From: a virus
IMG/VR virus record: IMGVR_UViG_3300047335_000171
Span: 1 to 21,618 of that record
Reading direction: 5' to 3' (one strand)
DNA length: 21,618 nt
The translations under genes and the position numbers were made by a program. Shown here one piece after another: positions 1 to 6,959 of this stretch. Each line of letters begins with the position of its first letter. Within the stretch, counting starts at the first letter, position 1. The notes under the pieces were generated by a model, which saw nothing but the letters and a program-made list of their open reading frames with translations, did no database searches and was not told the DNA's origin.

Positions 1-1522
1 AATCATGAAGTTCTTTGCCGGTCATGGTTTTAGTTAATGTCTGATCCTGCAAGTGATCGATAAATTCGATGATTAGTTCGGCATGATCCTGATCCAGCAT
101 ATGTTGCACTTCAAGAGTACAAAATATCCCATCCCATGCCTCGGCTCTTTGCGTCGCACTTAATTTTGTCAATCGTTCGTCGATTAACTTCATCGTCTCG
201 ATCGGTTGCACTTGCCCGACTAAAGTCTCTGGCGACATGTTCAGTGCACGGATAGCAGACGGATACAGGCTATTGATGTCTACTGCCCCAACATGATCGC
301 GCAAACCCTTACGCGGTTGAGCAACATAGGCTCCGACGACCGGAGAAGTGGTATCTTCATCATCGTCATCATCTGCTACTACTGCACTATCAGGGATTTC
401 ATCATCGTCTGAATCATTTTCTGACTCACGTGGTTTGCGATCCGGCACGACGCGATCAAGCGCATGCATTTCGTTGATAATCGCTTGCTCAACAAGAGCC
501 ACCGATCCCATCGTCGTTTTCAATAAAACGCAGTTGGCATGGGCAATCTGGTTGGCTAGTTCGATGAACTTGTATTTCTGATCGATCTTGACCATCAACA
601 TGACATCTTGACGGTTATATTCGATGAATTTGGCTAAATCTTTTTTATACAGATCATCGAGAGTTCCATCATACGGCGTTTTGACATCACCAACATCGGC
701 TTCAGCGATGGCATTGAGCGCATAAGACAGTCTTTGTTGCGTATTGTGCTTGCGATACAGCTCGATGTAATCAAGATGTACTCGCCCAAACAAGTCGTAA
801 GTCGTTAACGGCCGTCCGAATTTATCGGTGTAATCGCGTTTCTTCGGTAAGTAATTCCAAAGACAGAAACGTCGAGTATCATTTGCGCTGAGAATTTTCC
901 CGACGCGATTGACCAGATAGGGGATATCATACGAACTTGAATTCCACCCGGCGACGCAATCAACGTCTTCAATGCCATCCAAGAACGCATTCAGAAGGTC
1001 GCTCTCACGATCGAACATGAAGGTGTCATCAAACCCTGCGGCAATCGCTTGAGCGGCTTGTAGGGTCTTTGTAGGCGGACACAGCACATAGCTGATCAGT
1101 TTCTGGTCAGCGGATCGATACAGAGAGATGGCAGTGACAGCATTGAACGGATCATGCGGTGGGGCAAAACCTTTGATCGGATGGAAATCCGCCTCGATGT
1201 CGAAGAACCCGACATTCAGTGTCGGAACATCGGCCCCCATATAATTGTCCGCCAGATAGCGGAATACTGGATTGATGTCAGACTCAAAAATGCGTCGCCC
1301 GAGACGCTTCTGTTCGTTTAGCGCGCTGCGGAATTTCAAACCTGATGATGTGGCGACTCGTTTGCAGGCGTGTCCGAAGATCGATCGATGTGCACCACTT
1401 TGATCTTCATAATAAAAGACATAATTTGCAGGAACTTGAAGTAATTCACGTCGTCCATTTCGACGTTCAGCAATGAATATTTGATCACTCTTGCGATCCA
1501 GCACAGCATCAATATAGCTCAA
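1..1522 (-). CDS. 43: T4-type family B DNA polymerase, N-terminal 507 residues (cut by window edge)
   Basis: Replicative DNA polymerase with 3'-5' proofreading exonuclease. Visible order: N-terminal domain (about 1-104); Exo I with FFDIEAD (D108, E110); Exo II with AGWNSSSYDIPYLVNRV (around 191-207); Exo III with YNRQDV (302-307); palm motif A with VDINSLYPS (D415). These match T4 gp43 in order and almost in residue number (T4 D112, E114, D408). The fingers, rest of the palm, and thumb lie beyond the left edge. I chose the TTG at 1522 because an AGGAG lies 7 nt upstream and the frame closes at a TAA soon above it; no ATG offers a comparable start. Between exonuclease and palm there is an extra, strongly acidic stretch (about residues 366-394) that T4 gp43 lacks. 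Identification is very secure; the start is fairly secure. Confidence 0.95.
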   Translation of the reverse strand, partial: MSYIDAVLDRKSDQIFIAERRNGRRELLQVPANYVFYYEDQSGAHRSIFGHACKRVATSSGLKFRSALNEQKRLGRRIFESDINPVFRYLADNYMGADVPTLNVGFFDIEADFHPIKGFAPPHDPFNAVTAISLYRSADQKLISYVLCPPTKTLQAAQAIAAGFDDTFMFDRESDLLNAFLDGIEDVDCVAGWNSSSYDIPYLVNRVGKILSANDTRRFCLWNYLPKKRDYTDKFGRPLTTYDLFGRVHLDYIELYRKHNTQQRLSYALNAIAEADVGDVKTPYDGTLDDLYKKDLAKFIEYNRQDVMLMVKIDQKYKFIELANQIAHANCVLLKTTMGSVALVEQAIINEMHALDRVVPDRKPRESENDSDDDEIPDSAVVADDDDDEDTTSPVVGAYVAQPRKGLRDHVGAVDINSLYPSAIRALNMSPETLVGQVQPIETMKLIDERLTKLSATQRAEAWDGIFCTLEVQHMLDQDHAELIIEFIDHLQDQTLTKTMTGKELHD

Positions 1523-1527
1523 ATACT

Positions 1528-1571
1528 CTCTCCTCTGATTGTCCGATATTACTTATGCGGACAGAGGAGAG
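1528..1571 (-). promoter_or_regulatory. Leader hairpin sequestering the polymerase ribosome binding site
   Basis: On the minus-strand RNA, CUCUCCUCU (1571-1563) pairs perfectly with AGAGGAGAG (1536-1528), and GUCCG (1562-1558) pairs with CGGAC (1545-1541). A 4-nt bulge (1540-1537) and a 12-nt loop (1557-1546) complete it. The Shine-Dalgarno AGGAG (1534-1530) is entirely inside the outer stem, 7 nt before the TTG start. T4 gp43 is known to repress its own translation by binding a leader hairpin next to its ribosome binding site, so an autogenous operator is a natural reading. The pairing is seen; the function is inferred. Confidence 0.7.
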
Positions 1572-1575
1572 TCAA
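1546..1575 (-). promoter_or_regulatory. Promoter-like hexamers inside the polymerase leader hairpin
   Basis: Minus-strand TTGACT (1575-1570) and TAATAT (1551-1546) are separated by 18 nt, a reasonable sigma70-like arrangement. The -10 lies in the hairpin loop, overlapping a CATAAGTA that is 6/8 like the T4 late motif TATAAATA. A transcript starting about 7 nt downstream would lack the left arm of the hairpin and leave the ribosome binding site free. Promoter activity is inferred from sequence only. Confidence 0.45.
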
Positions 1576-1732
1576 AACCACAAAAAGCGATTGCAGAGAT
1601 CGATTACGGATTTCTGCCTTGACAGGCAAAATCATCCGCCATAAGCAGGTGACGAAACGGCAGTCCGTCGTGCAGACGGTTTAAAATACAATCTGTAACG
1701 GATGCAGCGGTGTTTTCCGCCGTACAGGCGGG
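1574..1732. other. Non-coding gap with several short hairpins
   Basis: No credible gene is seen between the polymerase leader and the exported-protein gene. The stretch contains short perfect stems: CCGCC/GGCGG just after the upstream stop codon, CCGTC/GACGG around 1665-1679, and GCCT/AGGC around 1617-1628. None is followed by a good T tract on the minus strand, so none is a convincing terminator. It may be a structured 5' leader for the polymerase message. Confidence 0.35.
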
Positions 1733-2434
1733 TTATGGTACGATCGTATAATCTCGGAAGGTGGGAGTGCCTTTGAATGGTTTGGTCGTCACTCGAACAT
1801 ATAGGCCAAAATGTTCATCAGACACTTGTGCAGTTGCCGTAAAGTCATGCAGTCGGCACGTGTCATCGTCACACATGCCGCTGCTATCATGTAGAATCGG
1901 CACGCTCAATTTCCGAATGAATTGATCGCCAGACTGCACATACAAATGCCAATTTTGATCCGTTTCACCTTGCCCTGTATAACCTGGAGTTGTGACGACG
2001 ATCATACCGAAATAGCCGGCACTAATAACCTGAATATTTGGCGCTTTGCCAAATCCGCCTTCTTCTGCGACCTTCGGTGAGCCAGCATTAATCGTCCAGC
2101 CTTTGTCGGTTTCAAGCAAATCAGCCATGCCAATGTAAGCCCCATCCGCATGAGACGGATCAGACGGCTCAGCAGCGATGACCAAACCAACATGATGCCG
2201 ACTAAATCGATCAAGCCATGACAACCTGCCTTTGACAGTCAAAAGGCAATCAGGCTGACATAATGGAAACGCCGGACCAGATAGCGATTTGCCGTCGTAC
2301 AAATCACCCATGAGATTATTGTCACTGCCTAAGTCGTGTAGCGGAAATCGATCGGCACCAGGAAATGACGTAGGTTCGCCAGCTTGAGCAGAGCCAATGG
2401 CTGCAAGCAAAGCTAGAACATGAGTAAATCGCAT
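1733..2434 (-). CDS. Exported protein of unknown function
   Basis: A 233-residue protein I do not recognise. The N-terminus is a classical Sec signal peptide: short basic start (MRFTH), hydrophobic core, and a likely signal peptidase I site after AQA (about residue 18). There is no lipobox cysteine. The mature part is mostly polar with beta-like spacing and has four cysteines in two pairs (PLCQPDC near the N-terminus and GMCDDDTC near residue 190), which could form disulfides in the periplasm. A weak purine-rich GAGAG precedes the ATG. It lies downstream of the 2435-2767 repeat gap and upstream of the polymerase. Signal-peptide-bearing phage proteins may act in the host envelope during infection, but nothing here assigns a specific role. 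Confidence 0.8.
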   Translation of the reverse strand: MRFTHVLALLAAIGSAQAGEPTSFPGADRFPLHDLGSDNNLMGDLYDGKSLSGPAFPLCQPDCLLTVKGRLSWLDRFSRHHVGLVIAAEPSDPSHADGAYIGMADLLETDKGWTINAGSPKVAEEGGFGKAPNIQVISAGYFGMIVVTTPGYTGQGETDQNWHLYVQSGDQFIRKLSVPILHDSSGMCDDDTCRLHDFTATAQVSDEHFGLYVRVTTKPFKGTPTFRDYTIVP

Positions 2435-2469
2435 TCACACATCTCTCAAAATGCCCTGAGTAAATTACA

Positions 2470-2580
2470 AAGTTCTAGACGCTGACCAGTTGAGATCGAT
2501 TATGTACGTTTTTGAAGTTTTCAATTTTGATTCGTTTGAATCCGCACAAATGCAATCCAAATGGTCTTCGTCTAGAACTT
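2470..2580 (+). ncRNA. Structured 111-nt unit 1 (candidate RNA element or cruciform)
   Basis: The unit starts AAGTTCTAGACG and ends CGTCTAGAACTT. With one extra base at each end (2469, 2581) this is a 13-bp perfect inverted repeat, continued after a 2-nt mismatch by GACCA (2484-2488) with TGGTC (2562-2566). Inside are two small hairpins: TTGAA-GTT-TTCAA (2512-2524) and GATTC-GTTT-GAATC (2529-2542). The layout is a closing stem with two internal arms. It shares length and landmarks with unit 2. It lies in a 333-bp gap (2435-2767) with no plausible gene on either strand. The strand is assigned from unit 2. Confidence 0.5.
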
Positions 2581-2592
2581 TCTGATTTGTCC

Positions 2593-2622
2593 GTTATATT
2601 TCTTGACTCGGATTCGTGTAAA
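2593..2622 (-). promoter_or_regulatory. Possible promoter for the exported-protein gene
   Basis: Minus-strand TTTACA (2622-2617) and TATAAC (2598-2593) are 18 nt apart, between the two 111-nt units and about 160 nt before the ATG at 2434. Transcription from here would cross unit 1. It is a weak match and purely sequence-based. Confidence 0.25.
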
Positions 2623-2658
2623 ATCAACAAGATCTGATCAAATCATCCAAATTTCACG

Positions 2659-2769
2659 AAGTTCTAGGTGATGACCGGTTTAAGGCAGTTATGCATGGAT
2701 CTGCCGTTTTCTGATTCGTTTTGTCAGAAATCTGTCAAATCGACTCAAACAGGTCATTGTCTAGAACTT
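2659..2769 (+). ncRNA. Structured 111-nt unit 2 (homologue of unit 1)
   Basis: Same length as unit 1. AAGTTCTAG (2659-2667) pairs with CTAGAACTT (2761-2769). The next three positions, GUG (2668-2670) against UGU (2758-2760), pair only as G-U wobbles in plus-strand RNA, followed by AU/AU and GACC/GGUC. The outer stem is therefore 18 continuous pairs on the plus-strand RNA and is interrupted on the minus-strand RNA. Internal arms are GGCAG/CTGCC (2684-2688, 2701-2705) and TTTCTGA/TCAGAAA (2708-2714, 2724-2730). TTATG sits at offset 30 and GGTC at offset 93 in both units, and both share TGATTCGTTT. The right end overlaps the stop codon of the minus-strand ATPase gene. Confidence 0.5.
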
Positions 2770-4324
2770 AGAAATCCTTCAGTTGTTGCAGAGCGGCTTT
2801 CATCCGACGAAGGCATTCCATTTCGTCAAATTCAATATCGATGGCTTCACGCAGGCTGGTAAAGGATTCGCCATGCCAAGATACATCGATATGGGTCACT
2901 TCGTGCTTGGCATAGGTCATAAGTCGTTTGAGATCACGACGCTTCGATACGAGATAATCTAATTTGCCTTCGGCATTCACCGGTCGCAGACAGAACACAT
3001 GACCGCCGTCTTGGTCATGGCACATGGCTAATTTGGCTTCAGAGAATAAAAATCCAACCGCATAAGGTATGCTTGTCTTTCCAAGTGAGTTCAGCGCGAC
3101 TTCGATCGTATAGCTGACCGCTGTCTGCCAGAGCAGCAAAACGCGGAGGATATTGCCGCCTTTGCGATAGGGCCGATCGCCATAAGGCCCATACACGATT
3201 TGCCAGCTACGCGGATCATAGGCTGGAATGTTTTTCCGCATGGCGGAACTTTCTGCTTCATCAAAGATGTAGATGTCGCCAAAAGTTTTCTCAAACCACG
3301 AGTCAAAGGATTGGACTTCGGTATAGGTTACTTCACTGAAATCGTCATCCTTGACGTCGTTGGACGTAAACGCTGCCAGATCAGGCGTTTTATCGGCAAT
3401 TACAACTTGATTTTGTAGGCTTTGACGCTTGGTCTTCTGATCAACCTGCTTGGCACGAACGACTTTCATGCCGCCAGCCCGATGCACGGTCGTATGTTTA
3501 CCAAAGCGTGAATTCAAGGCATCTGACGTATTGATCGACAATTCGCGCAAGAACCGTGCGAGCACTTGGGCATAGATTGAGCGCAATCCATCACGATTGG
3601 CGGTCAAGACATTGCGCGACATCGATGGGTCAAGTTCAACCAACACTTGGGCATTGGCTTCGGTGCTCGATGAAAACATCGACACGCCATTCACCCGGAT
3701 GATCACACGCTTGGATTTGTGGCTCTTGTTCACCCAGACTTTAGCGAAAGCCTTTCCATCGGAAACCAGATCACGCACATGGCGACCAGGATAAGCCGAT
3801 TTATTGCCGATACGCTGACCGTTGACGGTCACACGTGCCGGGATACGGCTCTCGGTCAGAAAGGTCTCTAACGCGTTTTGCATGGTCGTCAGGCTGTAGC
3901 CATCGACTTCGATGATCAATTTGCAGCCTTCGGTATGGACATGATCCAGCACATCGTAATGACCGCCGCGACCGACCACTTCATAGTCTTGCGATAGGAT
4001 ACGATACGCTTGCATCGCAAAACAGGTCAGAATGCGAGCCCGACCCATGCCGCCGATCTTGGTTGGATCTTGATCCTTCGTGCTGTTGCCGATTTGGAAA
4101 TAAACATTTTCCAATACGTCTCGGCTCATACCAGGACCGTTGTCAGCAAATGTCAGTTGCACGAAGCTGCCATCGGCTGAATCGGTCAGTCCGATATCAA
4201 TGGCGGTAACCGCCTGATCAATGGAATTTTGAAACAGTTCACGCCATACAGCGACAGGCGGATTGCTGTAGGCTTGTTCACGCTCTTTCTTCCAGAAGGT
4301 CGGTGAGATCTGAACCTGCGGCAT
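2768..4324 (-). CDS. GHKL (HSP90-like) ATPase with C-terminal HExxH motif
   Basis: The 518-residue protein begins with a GHKL/HATPase domain. It shows an N box WRELFQNSIDQA (E29, N33), an ATP-lid aspartate motif DNGPGM (61-66) and a glycine motif GGMGRAR (91-97), so ATP binding looks intact. The middle (about 190-290) resembles the transducer region that follows such domains. Near the C-terminus HEVTH (474-478) followed by H484 resembles a zincin metallopeptidase active site, preceded by a beta-rich stretch. The ATG at 4324 has GGAG upstream and a strong promoter (4351-4378). T4 rIIA also carries a GHKL domain, but similarity is limited to the ATPase motifs, so I do not name it rIIA. The ATPase assignment is strong; peptidase activity is tentative. 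Confidence 0.85.
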   Translation of the reverse strand: MPQVQISPTFWKKEREQAYSNPPVAVWRELFQNSIDQAVTAIDIGLTDSADGSFVQLTFADNGPGMSRDVLENVYFQIGNSTKDQDPTKIGGMGRARILTCFAMQAYRILSQDYEVVGRGGHYDVLDHVHTEGCKLIIEVDGYSLTTMQNALETFLTESRIPARVTVNGQRIGNKSAYPGRHVRDLVSDGKAFAKVWVNKSHKSKRVIIRVNGVSMFSSSTEANAQVLVELDPSMSRNVLTANRDGLRSIYAQVLARFLRELSINTSDALNSRFGKHTTVHRAGGMKVVRAKQVDQKTKRQSLQNQVVIADKTPDLAAFTSNDVKDDDFSEVTYTEVQSFDSWFEKTFGDIYIFDEAESSAMRKNIPAYDPRSWQIVYGPYGDRPYRKGGNILRVLLLWQTAVSYTIEVALNSLGKTSIPYAVGFLFSEAKLAMCHDQDGGHVFCLRPVNAEGKLDYLVSKRRDLKRLMTYAKHEVTHIDVSWHGESFTSLREAIDIEFDEMECLRRMKAALQQLKDF

Positions 4325-4350
4325 GCAAACTCCAAAACGACAATGAGCAT

Positions 4351-4378
4351 ATAATACCAGTTTTTAAAAATTTGTCAA
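4351..4378 (-). promoter_or_regulatory. Strong sigma70-like promoter for the GHKL ATPase gene
   Basis: Minus strand TTGACA (4378-4373, perfect -35), 16-nt spacer, TATTAT (4356-4351), then about 25 nt to the ATG at 4324. It lies in the short divergent gap to the methyltransferase gene. This looks like an early promoter read by the unmodified host polymerase. Confidence 0.65.
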
Positions 4379-4402
4379 GTGAGAGAGTTCATCAGTTCTG
4401 AC

Positions 4403-4410
4403 CATAAATA
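4403..4410 (+). promoter_or_regulatory. T4-late-like motif CATAAATA before the methyltransferase
   Basis: CATAAATA is 7/8 identical to the T4 late promoter TATAAATA. It ends 13 nt before the ATG at 4424, and no clear Shine-Dalgarno follows it. Similar motifs at similar distance precede several minus-strand genes in the window. Confidence 0.4.
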
Positions 4411-4423
4411 ACAGCCAATAAGC

Positions 4424-5431
4424 ATGGCTTTAATTCTCGTGGATGATCCTTGGTTTGCTTTTCCGCATAAGTCGAAATCACCAGTACAGGTGTATATCGG
4501 TGACTGTTTGACTGTGCTGGCTGAGCGGAGAACGGCTGGTATGCATTATGACGCGATCGTCACTGATCCGCCGTATGAATTGAATTTGCATAACAAGGCA
4601 TGGGACAACACTGGCATCACATTTTCGCGTGAATTGTGGACGTTATTATTTGATGTGCTCAAACCGGGCGGTTTTGTTGCTGCGTTCAGTGCGCCGAGAC
4701 TATATCATCGCATGGCGGTAGCGGCTGAGGATGCCGGATTTACCATGTATCCTTTCTTGGTCTGGAACTATGATAGTGGAGTTCCAAAGCCGGCAAATGT
4801 CTCAGAATTATTTGATCGTGATGTGCTCACTGAGCGTGAGATCATCGGCTATAAATCTGGTTCTGGGTACACGCAAGCCAATGTTGATCAGGGTGCTCAG
4901 AACCGATCTAAGACAAAATTTCCGGTTTATGCCCGACATGTTTCAGCCGAAGCGAAGCAATGGCAGGGGTATTATTATGGGGTTAATTGCTTAATGCCCA
5001 GTCTTGAACCGATCATGCTGGCGCAAAAGCCGATTGATCAGCCGCGCACGATTGATAATCTTCGCGTGTGGGGCACCGGAGCATTGAATTTAGGTGTGCT
5101 GCGAGATCGCTACGGCAAATGGCCGAATAACATTCTAAAGCATGACAAAGCACGCAGAATAGATCATCAGTCGGATCACCCGAGCGTCAAGCCAGTGCCT
5201 TTACTGGAAGATATCTGTGCGTTGGTCTGTCCATCGGATGGTCATATTATTGATCCGTTTGCTGGCACTGGCACAACCGGCATTGCCACGCAACGTGCAG
5301 GTTTTAACTGCACGTTGATTGAGAACAATCCAGCGATGAAATCAGTCATCGTCAGGCGGCTTGGTTTGGACGAGCGGGTGATTTCGTCGGTCGGAGCATC
5401 GGAATACGGCCCATTTTCCGAAGGATGTTGA
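4424..5431 (+). CDS. DNA methyltransferase, beta class (probable N6-adenine)
   Basis: 335 residues. The catalytic motif IV DPPY is at 48-51, and the S-adenosylmethionine motif I DPFAGTGTTG is at 277-286. This order (IV before I) defines the beta class. HPSVKPVPLLE, just before motif I, is the conserved helix seen in such enzymes. DPPY suggests N6-adenine methylation, although N4-cytosine cannot be excluded. The 100-odd residues between the motifs presumably contain the target recognition region. No restriction endonuclease gene is adjacent, so it is likely an orphan phage methyltransferase protecting or marking phage DNA. Its last 80 bp overlap the 3' end of the convergent gene at 5352. The final 20 or so residues, after the Rossmann core, are the overlapping part. 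Confidence 0.9.
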   Translation: MALILVDDPWFAFPHKSKSPVQVYIGDCLTVLAERRTAGMHYDAIVTDPPYELNLHNKAWDNTGITFSRELWTLLFDVLKPGGFVAAFSAPRLYHRMAVAAEDAGFTMYPFLVWNYDSGVPKPANVSELFDRDVLTEREIIGYKSGSGYTQANVDQGAQNRSKTKFPVYARHVSAEAKQWQGYYYGVNCLMPSLEPIMLAQKPIDQPRTIDNLRVWGTGALNLGVLRDRYGKWPNNILKHDKARRIDHQSDHPSVKPVPLLEDICALVCPSDGHIIDPFAGTGTTGIATQRAGFNCTLIENNPAMKSVIVRRLGLDERVISSVGASEYGPFSEGC

Positions 5432-6137
5432 ACTTACTTTTGATGCTGTTGCTGTTGACCGGTCGATCAAACCGGAGCGTGCATTCCTGCGCCAGTTGAT
5501 TATCGGTTTTGTACGGATCAGCGAGATGCAAATTGACCAAAAATTCGATGTCTTCTTCGCTCCATTTATATTGTTGTGGGGGTTCAATCACTGGCATATC
5601 GCGCAATTGTTGCACTGCCCAAGCCGGAAACTTTTTATCTTTCCGCCAAGACTGCAAGAGACTGACGGTGAGCAACGGACTTTGTGGGTTGATTGTATGC
5701 AATTTTAGGCTATAAGCGGCCCAATGCGTTTGTGTCCCATTGAGCTTGCCGAATTTGTCGAAGATGATGTCCATCACTTCGTTGTAGCTGTACCAATCTT
5801 TCGGAATTTGATGATTAGTTGGTTGATGACCTTCACGCAGTTCTTGCAGTTCTTTTTCAACCTGTGCGTGTTTAACTTTGAGCAGCGCATATTCAGCCTC
5901 AAGACTGATTTCCTCCGCTCGCATCTGCGCAATTTGTTGTTTCAGATCGTTGATTTGACGATTAACAGGAGTTGATCGTGAGTCTGCGTGAATCTGCAAA
6001 ATACGAGATGGCATCTCGGTTTTGCAAATCCGACGCAAACCCTCGACGGTCTGCATGATATCAATTTGATCAGTACTCTGATGGGCAAGTCGGTCAACGA
6101 TTGTTGCCAGCCTGCCGCAAACCACACCGACATCCAT
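5352..6137 (-). CDS. Coiled-coil plus SANT/Myb-like protein, paralogue A
   Basis: 261 residues from the ATG at 6137. I chose this start because it aligns with the well-supported start of the neighbouring paralogue (MDVG... against MEVQ...), rather than the longer TTG reading at 6206. Order: N-terminal helical part with VEGLRRI; coiled coil (about 70-120, rich in E, Q, K, L); a linker with SYNEVMDIIF; an SLLQSWRKDKKFPAWAVQQL segment; then a SANT/Myb-like helix-turn-helix starting KWSEEDIEFLVNLH and ending IKSKFNILRKMGRIP, with a basic proline-rich tail. It is likely a DNA-binding protein that dimerises through the coiled coil. It overlaps the convergent methyltransferase gene by 80 bp. Function is unknown. 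Confidence 0.8.
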   Translation of the reverse strand: MDVGVVCGRLATIVDRLAHQSTDQIDIMQTVEGLRRICKTEMPSRILQIHADSRSTPVNRQINDLKQQIAQMRAEEISLEAEYALLKVKHAQVEKELQELREGHQPTNHQIPKDWYSYNEVMDIIFDKFGKLNGTQTHWAAYSLKLHTINPQSPLLTVSLLQSWRKDKKFPAWAVQQLRDMPVIEPPQQYKWSEEDIEFLVNLHLADPYKTDNQLAQECTLRFDRPVNSNSIKSKFNILRKMGRIPMLRPTKSPARPNQAA

Positions 6138-6227
6138 GAAATGGCATCCATACAAAATGGTGTAACCAGCGGTTGTTACCTTAGTTAAAATCCAGACACA
6201 AATCAAACACTAATCTGTGATATTTTT

Positions 6228-6959
6228 TTACAAGATTTTTCGTGCACGCGGACGCTTTTTCGGCAAACGATCCTGTCGCCGCAGACGATCAAGCGCCCCT
6301 TTGATCGCATTTTCTCCGATAGGTCGATTAAAATGTTGTTCGCAAAGATGGGCCAATGTTTGATTGGATTGCAACGGATCAGCGGTATAGAGCGAGATCA
6401 GATAGGCTTCATTCTCCTCCGTCCACGGCACGCCACTCAGTCCGGTCCGTTCGGGGAAATGCAAGCGCTCAATTTGTTCGACTGCCCAATCCGGCACTTG
6501 ATCGCGGTTTTTCCATTTTTGTAGAGTTTCGTTCAAGACTGGTGTGCAACCAGGTGTTTGTTGAGTTGCAATGATATAATCGGTTCGCCAGCCATATGAT
6601 CGCCGAAGACGACGCAACAGAACGAACATGAACTGTTCCATCGTGTAATAATTATTCACCGGCTGGATCGTACGGTTTGTGATGTCGTGCAGTTGCACGC
6701 GCAACTTCTCTAGTTCAGATTCTAACTCGGCTTTCTCTTGAACTAATTCGATCACCTGCTGTTGCAAGTGCTCAATTTTATCTTCCAGCGACTCAATATC
6801 CCTTTGACCGGCAATCGCAAGGTAACGTAATGTCACGGAAGGAGCACTGCCATTGAGCACACGTCGCACATTTTCGCAGGCCAGTTTGATATCATCGGCC
6901 GATGTTCGTTCATCAACGATGCGGTCAACCTCAGCAAACAAGTCTATCTGGACCTCCAT
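6228..6959 (-). CDS. Coiled-coil plus SANT/Myb-like protein, paralogue B
   Basis: 243 residues from the ATG at 6959, which has a near-perfect GGAGG 8 nt upstream; a longer in-frame reading to 7049 lacks such a site. The architecture equals paralogue A: a helical N-terminus (LACENVRRVLNG), a long coiled coil (about 55-95), a YYTMEQFMFVLLRRLRR segment, TLQKWKNRDQVPDWAVEQIE, and a C-terminal SANT-like domain starting PWTEENEAYLISLY and ending IKGALDRLRRQDRLP with a basic tail. The shared blocks W(S/T)EE, ADP and NSIK/NAIK show that A and B arose by duplication. They are probably DNA-binding and possibly regulatory; no specific role can be assigned. Confidence 0.85.
   Translation of the reverse strand: MEVQIDLFAEVDRIVDERTSADDIKLACENVRRVLNGSAPSVTLRYLAIAGQRDIESLEDKIEHLQQQVIELVQEKAELESELEKLRVQLHDITNRTIQPVNNYYTMEQFMFVLLRRLRRSYGWRTDYIIATQQTPGCTPVLNETLQKWKNRDQVPDWAVEQIERLHFPERTGLSGVPWTEENEAYLISLYTADPLQSNQTLAHLCEQHFNRPIGENAIKGALDRLRRQDRLPKKRPRARKIL

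Noticed and set aside
348-581. Serine-rich plus-strand frame opposite the polymerase gene
   Set aside because: It is the antisense of the acidic GAT/GAC-rich insert in the polymerase and has no ribosome site. The polymerase frame is clearly the coding one.
1481-1684. Plus-strand 67-codon frame over the polymerase start
   Set aside because: It covers the polymerase start and leader hairpin, shows no domain, and has no upstream ribosome site.
1625-1732. Intrinsic terminator after the exported-protein gene
   Set aside because: The CCGCC/GGCGG and CCGTC/GACGG stems are real but lack a T tract on the minus strand.
2435-2767. MITE or transposable repeat
   Set aside because: The terminal inverted repeats are suggestive, but there is no target-site duplication, copies occur only here, and G-U compatible pairing favours an RNA element.
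2668-2862. Plus-strand 64-codon frame over unit 2
   Set aside because: It crosses the structured unit and the end of the ATPase gene, has no ribosome site and no recognisable sequence.
2768-4324. rIIA homologue of T4
   Set aside because: Only the GHKL ATPase motifs are shared; the C-terminal HEVTH region and overall sequence give no specific rIIA match.
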